Shown in pieces: positions 60,341 through 64,000 of a DNA stretch of 64,000 nucleotides. How positions within the stretch are numbered: the first letter of the stretch is position 1; the number at the start of each line of letters is the position of its first letter. The notes beneath the pieces are model-generated. The model was not told the origin of the DNA and searched no databases. It was given only the letters and a program-made list of their open reading frames with translations. The position numbers and the translations under genes were made by a program. Where the stretch lies: the NCBI RefSeq assembly GCF_012641265.1, contig NZ_JABAHZ010000002.1, forward strand, positions 1,364,001 to 1,428,000, in the 5' to 3' direction. The DNA is from Chitinophaga eiseniae. GTDB lineage: Bacteria; Bacteroidota; Bacteroidia; Chitinophagales; Chitinophagaceae.

Positions 60341-60727
60341 TCAATCCTTATAAAACTCAATCAACGACCCAAAATACTGCTCATTCCACCCCGCTACCAT
60401 ATCTTCATACGCTTCATCCGGAATATTCGTATGCCTCAATTCCACGTCAGTTCCTTTAGTCGACGGATGTAATTTAATCGTAACAATCGACGGGTTCTCG
60501 TCTTCCTCTTCGCCGAAATACCATTGCTGCACTATTTTCTTCCCTTCTTCAAATTCTAGGTTGCGGCCTACGATGCTTTCCTCCCAGAGTGAAAATTCGG
60601 ACCCTGGTTCGGTCGACATTTCCGCTACTTCTCCGCTCCATAGCTGGATGGTGGCGGGGTTGGTGAGGGCCGCATATACTTCTTCCGGCGGGGCGGCGAG
60701 AATAAAATGTTTTTTGTAATCTTTCAT
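60341..60727 (-). CDS. SRPBCC/AHSA1-family protein
   Basis: A 128-residue START-like (SRPBCC) protein of the AHSA1 type. Blocks are 'KKHFILAAPPEEVYAALTNPATIQLWSGEVAEMSTEPGSEFSLWEESIVGRNLEFEEGKKIVQQWYFGE', 'VTIKLHPSTKGTDVELRHTNIPDEAYEDMVAGWNEQYFGSLIEFY'. The fold makes a hydrophobic pocket for a ligand. A TAGCTTTG box ends 5 bases before its ATG, so the mRNA may be leaderless. The ligand is unknown. It is divergent from the VOC gene, 58 bases away. Confidence 0.88.
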   Translation of the reverse strand: MKDYKKHFILAAPPEEVYAALTNPATIQLWSGEVAEMSTEPGSEFSLWEESIVGRNLEFEEGKKIVQQWYFGEEEDENPSIVTIKLHPSTKGTDVELRHTNIPDEAYEDMVAGWNEQYFGSLIEFYKD

Positions 60728-60732
60728 ACCTT

Positions 60733-60740
60733 CAAAGCTA
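60733..60740 (-). promoter_or_regulatory. -7 promoter element (TAGCTTTG) of the AHSA1 gene
   Basis: An exact TAnnTTTG match on the minus strand that ends 5 bases before the ATG. Confidence 0.5.
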
Positions 60741-60785
60741 CTGATTTGGAGAATTATTATTTACTTTTCTGTAAAATTTGGGTGT

Positions 60786-61154
60786 ATGCAATTTACCAAA
60801 CTGATCCCGACTATTTTTTACTCCGATATGAGCGTGGGCTTACAGCTTTTTGTAGATATCCTGGGTTTTGAGCTGGCATACCGGGATGATACGGGCGATC
60901 AGCCTTTTGGTATCATCAAGCGCGATACCCTGGTGATCCACCTGGTGGAAAACAGGGAATGGGCCCAGAAAGACCGTCCACAGGTCAGGCTGGAAACAGA
61001 TGATATTGAGGCGGTGTATCAGCAGGTAAAGGAGCGCCACCCGGAATGGTTGCATCCTAATGCTGATGAGGTAAGGTTACAGCCCTGGGGCGCCCTGGAA
61101 TTTGCGTTGAGAGATGCGGAGGATGTGTGCGTAATTATACAGCAACCGGCGTAA
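60786..61154 (+). CDS. VOC (glyoxalase/bleomycin-resistance-like) family protein
   Basis: A 122-residue protein of the vicinal oxygen chelate family with the paired beta-alpha-beta-beta-beta units: 'LIPTIFYSDMSVGLQLFVDILGFELAYRDDTGDQPFGIIKRDTLVIHLVENREW' and 'PQVRLETDDIEAVYQQVKERHPEWLHPNADEVRLQPWGALEFALRDAEDVCVIIQQ'. Members are lyases, dioxygenases or antibiotic-binding proteins. The pattern is closest to bleomycin-resistance-like members, but the substrate is unknown. Confidence 0.88.
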   Translation: MQFTKLIPTIFYSDMSVGLQLFVDILGFELAYRDDTGDQPFGIIKRDTLVIHLVENREWAQKDRPQVRLETDDIEAVYQQVKERHPEWLHPNADEVRLQPWGALEFALRDAEDVCVIIQQPA

Positions 61155-61299
61155 CGGATGTCCGTTTACGGCCATGGGTTGTTCGCTTCCGGACAAATAC
61201 CCCTTAGCTTTTTACCCCAAAAATCTTTATTGTAGCTGCTTTGCAACTATGGCCGCCTTCTTGTGTCTTTAAGGCGTCAACCATCAAAATCCAGTTGCC

Positions 61300-63684
61300 A
61301 TGGTGAAGAATTACCTGAAAATAGCTATCAGAAACCTGTTGAAAAACAAGAGTATTTCGTTTATCAATATTTTCGGTTTATCGGCCGGTATGGCGGTCAC
61401 CATGCTGATTGGACTGTGGATATGGAATGAACTTTCTTTCAATAAATACCACCAACATTACGACCATATTGCCGATGTATGGCAACGCCAAACGGTCGGC
61501 GGCAATAGCGGCGCTTTTAACTCCATGCCTATCCCACTGGCAGCGGAGCTGAGAAATAGCTACCCTGGCGATTTTAAGAATGTTGCCCTGGCCTCCCATG
61601 GCACTCATACCCTGAGCGCCGGCAACCAGAAATTCACCAGCCGGGGCGTGTTCATCGAAAAAGGCGGCCCGGAACTGTTTACATTGAATATGCTGAAAGG
61701 TAATCGCAATGGGTTAAAGGAGCCTGGCTCTATATTGCTTTCGGCTTCGTTTGCCCGCTCCCTGTTCGGCGACAAAGATCCCATAGACCAGCTGGTGAAA
61801 ATCGATAATAACAATAAGCTGCTTGTAAAGGTAACCGGGGTATACGAAGACTTCCCCGAAAATACGATGCTGTACGAAACAACCTACATGGTGCCCTGGG
61901 AGCTGTTTATCAATACCTGGGACTGGGTGAAGAATGCGAAGGACGACTGGGGTTTTAACGCGATGCACATCTACGTGCAGCTGTCCGACCAGGCTGATAT
62001 AGACAAGGTATCTGCAAAAATCAGGGATATTAAAACCTTGCATGCCGAGAAGGAGCCGGGCGTAACCACGGAAGTCTTCCTGCACCCCATGAAGAAATGG
62101 CACCTGTATTCCGCTTTTGAAAACGGGGTAAATGTAGGCGGACAAATCCGCTACGTGAAACTCTTCGGTCTTATCGGTCTGTTTGTATTGCTGCTGGCCT
62201 GTATCAACTTCATGAACCTGAGCACTGCCCGCTCTGAAAAAAGGGCCAAGGAAGTAGGTATCCGCAAAGCCATCGGCTCTATGCGTAAGCAGCTGGTCTG
62301 GCAATTTCTCAGCGAGTCTTTGCTGGTGGCAATGCTCTCATTTGTGATTTCCTTAATGATCGTGTTGGTGGTGCTGCCCTGGTTTAACCAGGTAGCCGAT
62401 AAACATATTCATATATTGTGGGATAAGCCCGGCTTCTGGCTCGTCGGTATCGGGTTTAGCCTGTTCACCGGCTTACTGGCAGGCAGCTATCCGGCGCTTT
62501 ACCTCTCTTCTTTCCAACCGCTGAAAGTCTTAAAAGGCACTTTCCGGGTAGGACGTTTTGCCACAGTGCCCCGCAAGGCGCTGATCGTAGTGCAGTTTAC
62601 CGTGTCGGTATTCCTGATCATCGCTACAGTAGTGGTATACAGGCAAATACAATATGCCAAGAATTTACCCGTAGGATATACCCGCGACGGCTTATTATCT
62701 ATCCAGATGACCACCCCGGAAATTTACCAGAATTACCAGGTTATCCGCGATGAGTTGATGCGCTCCGGCGCTATTACAGAGCTCACTCAATCCCAGGGGC
62801 CTGTTACCGATATCTGGACAAGCTCGGGAGGCTTTGACTGGAAGGGGCGAAGGCCCGATCAGCAGCAGGGATTTGCTACCATCGGCGCCAAATTTGGCTA
62901 CGGCAAAACGGTAGGATGGCAGCTCACCCAGGGGCGCGATTTCTCCCCCGATTTTCCTTCCGATTCTATGGGTATGATCCTCAATGAAGCCGCGGTCAAA
63001 TATATGGGACTGGAACATCCCGTAGGTGAAATTATCCGGAAGGAGGGCAAAGAATTTCATGTGCTGGGCGTAGTGAAAAATATGATTATGACTTCTCCCT
63101 ATGACCCTGTGGAACCTTCACTTTATTATTTCCTGATGGAAGGTGGAAATTTTATCAATATCCGGATTAATCCCAACATGAATGCCAGTAAGGCGTTGGC
63201 CACCATACAAGACGTGATGCAGCGTTATAATCCCGCTGCTCCCTTTGCCTATACTTTTGCCGACCAGGAATACGGCAAAAAATTCAGCGAAGAGGAAAGG
63301 ATTGGGAAGCTATCTACGTTCTTCGCGTTGCTCGCCATCATGATCAGTTGCCTCGGACTATTTGGACTAGCCGCTTTCGTAGCCGAACAACGTACCAAAG
63401 AAATTGGTATCCGCAAAGTGATGGGCGCCTCCATATTCCAGCTGTGGCAGCTGTTGTCGAAAGATTTTGCGCTGCTGGTGGCCATCTCCTGTTTGATCGC
63501 CATTCCCGTGGCCTGGTATTGCCTGAACAACTGGCTCCAGCAATACCGTAATCATACCACTATCGTTTGGGAGATCTTCGCATTTACCGGCCTCGGCGCT
63601 TTAATGATAGCATTGCTGACTGTCAGTTATCAATCGGCCAAAGCGGCCATGGCTAACCCTGTAAAGAGTTTGAAGGCAGAGTAG
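61300..63684 (+). CDS. MacB-like ABC transporter permease (FtsX domains)
   Basis: A 794-residue inner-membrane protein of the MacB/FtsX permease group, common in Bacteroidota. It has one N-terminal helix ('ISFINIFGLSAGMAVTMLIGLWIWNELSF'), a large periplasmic MacB-like domain (about 50-270), three FtsX helices (about 285-410, 'RYVKLFGLIGLFVLLLACINFMNLSTARSEKRAKEVGIRKAIGSMRKQLVWQFLSESLLVAMLSFVISLMIVLVVLPWF'), a second periplasmic domain, and a second FtsX block with 'LAIMISCLGLFGLAAFVAEQRTKEIGIRKVMGASIFQLWQLLSKDF'. No ATPase gene is adjacent, so it uses a subunit encoded elsewhere. It may export peptides, lipids or drugs, or act in envelope signalling. Confidence 0.93.
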   Translation: MVKNYLKIAIRNLLKNKSISFINIFGLSAGMAVTMLIGLWIWNELSFNKYHQHYDHIADVWQRQTVGGNSGAFNSMPIPLAAELRNSYPGDFKNVALASHGTHTLSAGNQKFTSRGVFIEKGGPELFTLNMLKGNRNGLKEPGSILLSASFARSLFGDKDPIDQLVKIDNNNKLLVKVTGVYEDFPENTMLYETTYMVPWELFINTWDWVKNAKDDWGFNAMHIYVQLSDQADIDKVSAKIRDIKTLHAEKEPGVTTEVFLHPMKKWHLYSAFENGVNVGGQIRYVKLFGLIGLFVLLLACINFMNLSTARSEKRAKEVGIRKAIGSMRKQLVWQFLSESLLVAMLSFVISLMIVLVVLPWFNQVADKHIHILWDKPGFWLVGIGFSLFTGLLAGSYPALYLSSFQPLKVLKGTFRVGRFATVPRKALIVVQFTVSVFLIIATVVVYRQIQYAKNLPVGYTRDGLLSIQMTTPEIYQNYQVIRDELMRSGAITELTQSQGPVTDIWTSSGGFDWKGRRPDQQQGFATIGAKFGYGKTVGWQLTQGRDFSPDFPSDSMGMILNEAAVKYMGLEHPVGEIIRKEGKEFHVLGVVKNMIMTSPYDPVEPSLYYFLMEGGNFINIRINPNMNASKALATIQDVMQRYNPAAPFAYTFADQEYGKKFSEEERIGKLSTFFALLAIMISCLGLFGLAAFVAEQRTKEIGIRKVMGASIFQLWQLLSKDFALLVAISCLIAIPVAWYCLNNWLQQYRNHTTIVWEIFAFTGLGALMIALLTVSYQSAKAAMANPVKSLKAE

Positions 63685-63710
63685 CCGGAAATTATTTCTT
63701 CCGGTTGTCA

Positions 63711-63746
63711 GTTGAAAAAGGTATTTTTATTAATACCTTTTTCAAC
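63711..63746 (+). terminator. Hairpin terminator after the ABC permease
   Basis: A 15-bp perfect stem (63711-63725 with 63732-63746) with a 6-base loop, 27 bases after the permease stop and 10 bases before the GH9 start codon. It is AT-rich, with the T run inside the right arm. Confidence 0.65.
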
Positions 63747-63756
63747 CACAATCCAT

Positions 63757-64000
63757 ATGAAGTATACCCGCCCATTTGTTTTATACCTGTTATGCTGGCT
63801 ACTCTCATACAGCGATAGTCATGCGCAGTCGTGGGTACGCATCAATCAGCTGGGCTACCTGCCCGGTGGCATAAAGGTAGCGGTATGGGGAACGAAAGCC
63901 GACCAGGCCCCTCCGCAATTTCAACTCAGGGAAGCTACCACCCATAAAATTGTTTTTACCGGGAATGCCAGTGGGCCGTTTGGCGCCTATGGCCCTTTTA
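63757..64000 (+). CDS. Secreted glycoside hydrolase family 9 protein, 5' part
   Basis: The gene starts at the ATG at 63757 and runs off the window. The first 81 residues are a signal peptide (MKYTRPFVLYLLCWLLSYSD, cut after 'SHAQ') and the start of a cellulase-type N-terminal Ig-like domain, 'VRINQLGYLPGGIKVAVWG'. That opening is characteristic of GH9 endoglucanases and related enzymes. The catalytic domain is outside the window, so the class is likely but not proven. Confidence 0.75.
   Translation, partial: MKYTRPFVLYLLCWLLSYSDSHAQSWVRINQLGYLPGGIKVAVWGTKADQAPPQFQLREATTHKIVFTGNASGPFGAYGPF

Noticed and set aside
1..64000. CRISPR arrays, rRNA genes, insertion sequences, prophage genes
   Set aside because: No regular spaced repeats, rRNA sequences, transposase or phage structural genes were seen on either strand.

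Overview
This window is chromosomal DNA from a member of the Bacteroidota, most likely a Chitinophaga-like Chitinophagaceae. The signs are three SusC/SusD outer-membrane pairs, two ECF sigma/FecR cassettes, many lipoproteins, promoters with a -7 element of the TAnnTTTG type used by the Bacteroidota primary sigma factor, and the gene order pheT / coiled-coil protein / zapA / rny. The assignment comes from family recognition and layout; no search was run.

Layout. 1-3647: the 3' part of a susC gene and its susD, closed by a 44-bp perfect palindrome. 3729-8788: a large lipoprotein esterase-like protein facing an operon of an arylsulfotransferase-like lipoprotein and a TsdA-like dihaem cytochrome c lipoprotein. 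8869-17029: a DUF885 lipoprotein, then a two-domain DUF1080 (glycoside hydrolase-like) gene divergent from a susCD pair, with LacI-type operator sequences between them. 17160-24991: mostly housekeeping genes (PfpI/DJ-1 protein, an isolated atpG, scpB with a very acidic tail, purine nucleoside phosphorylase, an SDR, a second DUF1080 protein, rny, zapA and a ZapB-like coiled-coil protein), followed by pheT to 27430. 27431-27964: a 534-bp gap with a cluster of DnaA-box-like sequences, an AT-rich stretch and an orphan terminator, lying between the divergent pheT and dnaB genes; it is a candidate replication origin. 27965-32832: dnaB, a MATE exporter, rsmE and pyrD.

33023-44762 holds two tandem cell-surface signalling cassettes: sigma / FecR / TonB-dependent receptor with an STN domain / DUF4249 lipoprotein, then sigma / FecR / SusC with an STN domain / SusD. 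After these come a secreted glutaminase, a CbpA-type DnaJ coupled to a DinD-N-terminus-like protein and a DHA2 drug exporter, a receiver-PAS-histidine kinase, a CvfB-type S1 protein, a TauE/DUF1634 exporter pair, a GH29 fucosidase under a perfect LacI-type operator, and malate:quinone oxidoreductase.

56376-60290 is a small accessory stretch: a Tat-type metallophosphoesterase, a SMI1/KNR4 protein, several orphan small genes in AT-richer DNA, and a truncated tRNA-Arg(TCT) 3' piece that looks like an attachment-site scar. The right end carries an AHSA1/SRPBCC protein, a VOC protein, a MacB-like ABC permease and the start of a GH9 glycoside hydrolase.

The carbohydrate genes use two control logics. 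Those with LacI-type operators are the DUF1080/susCD divergon and the fucosidase. Those with STN/FecR/sigma surface signalling are the two cassettes at 33-45 kb.
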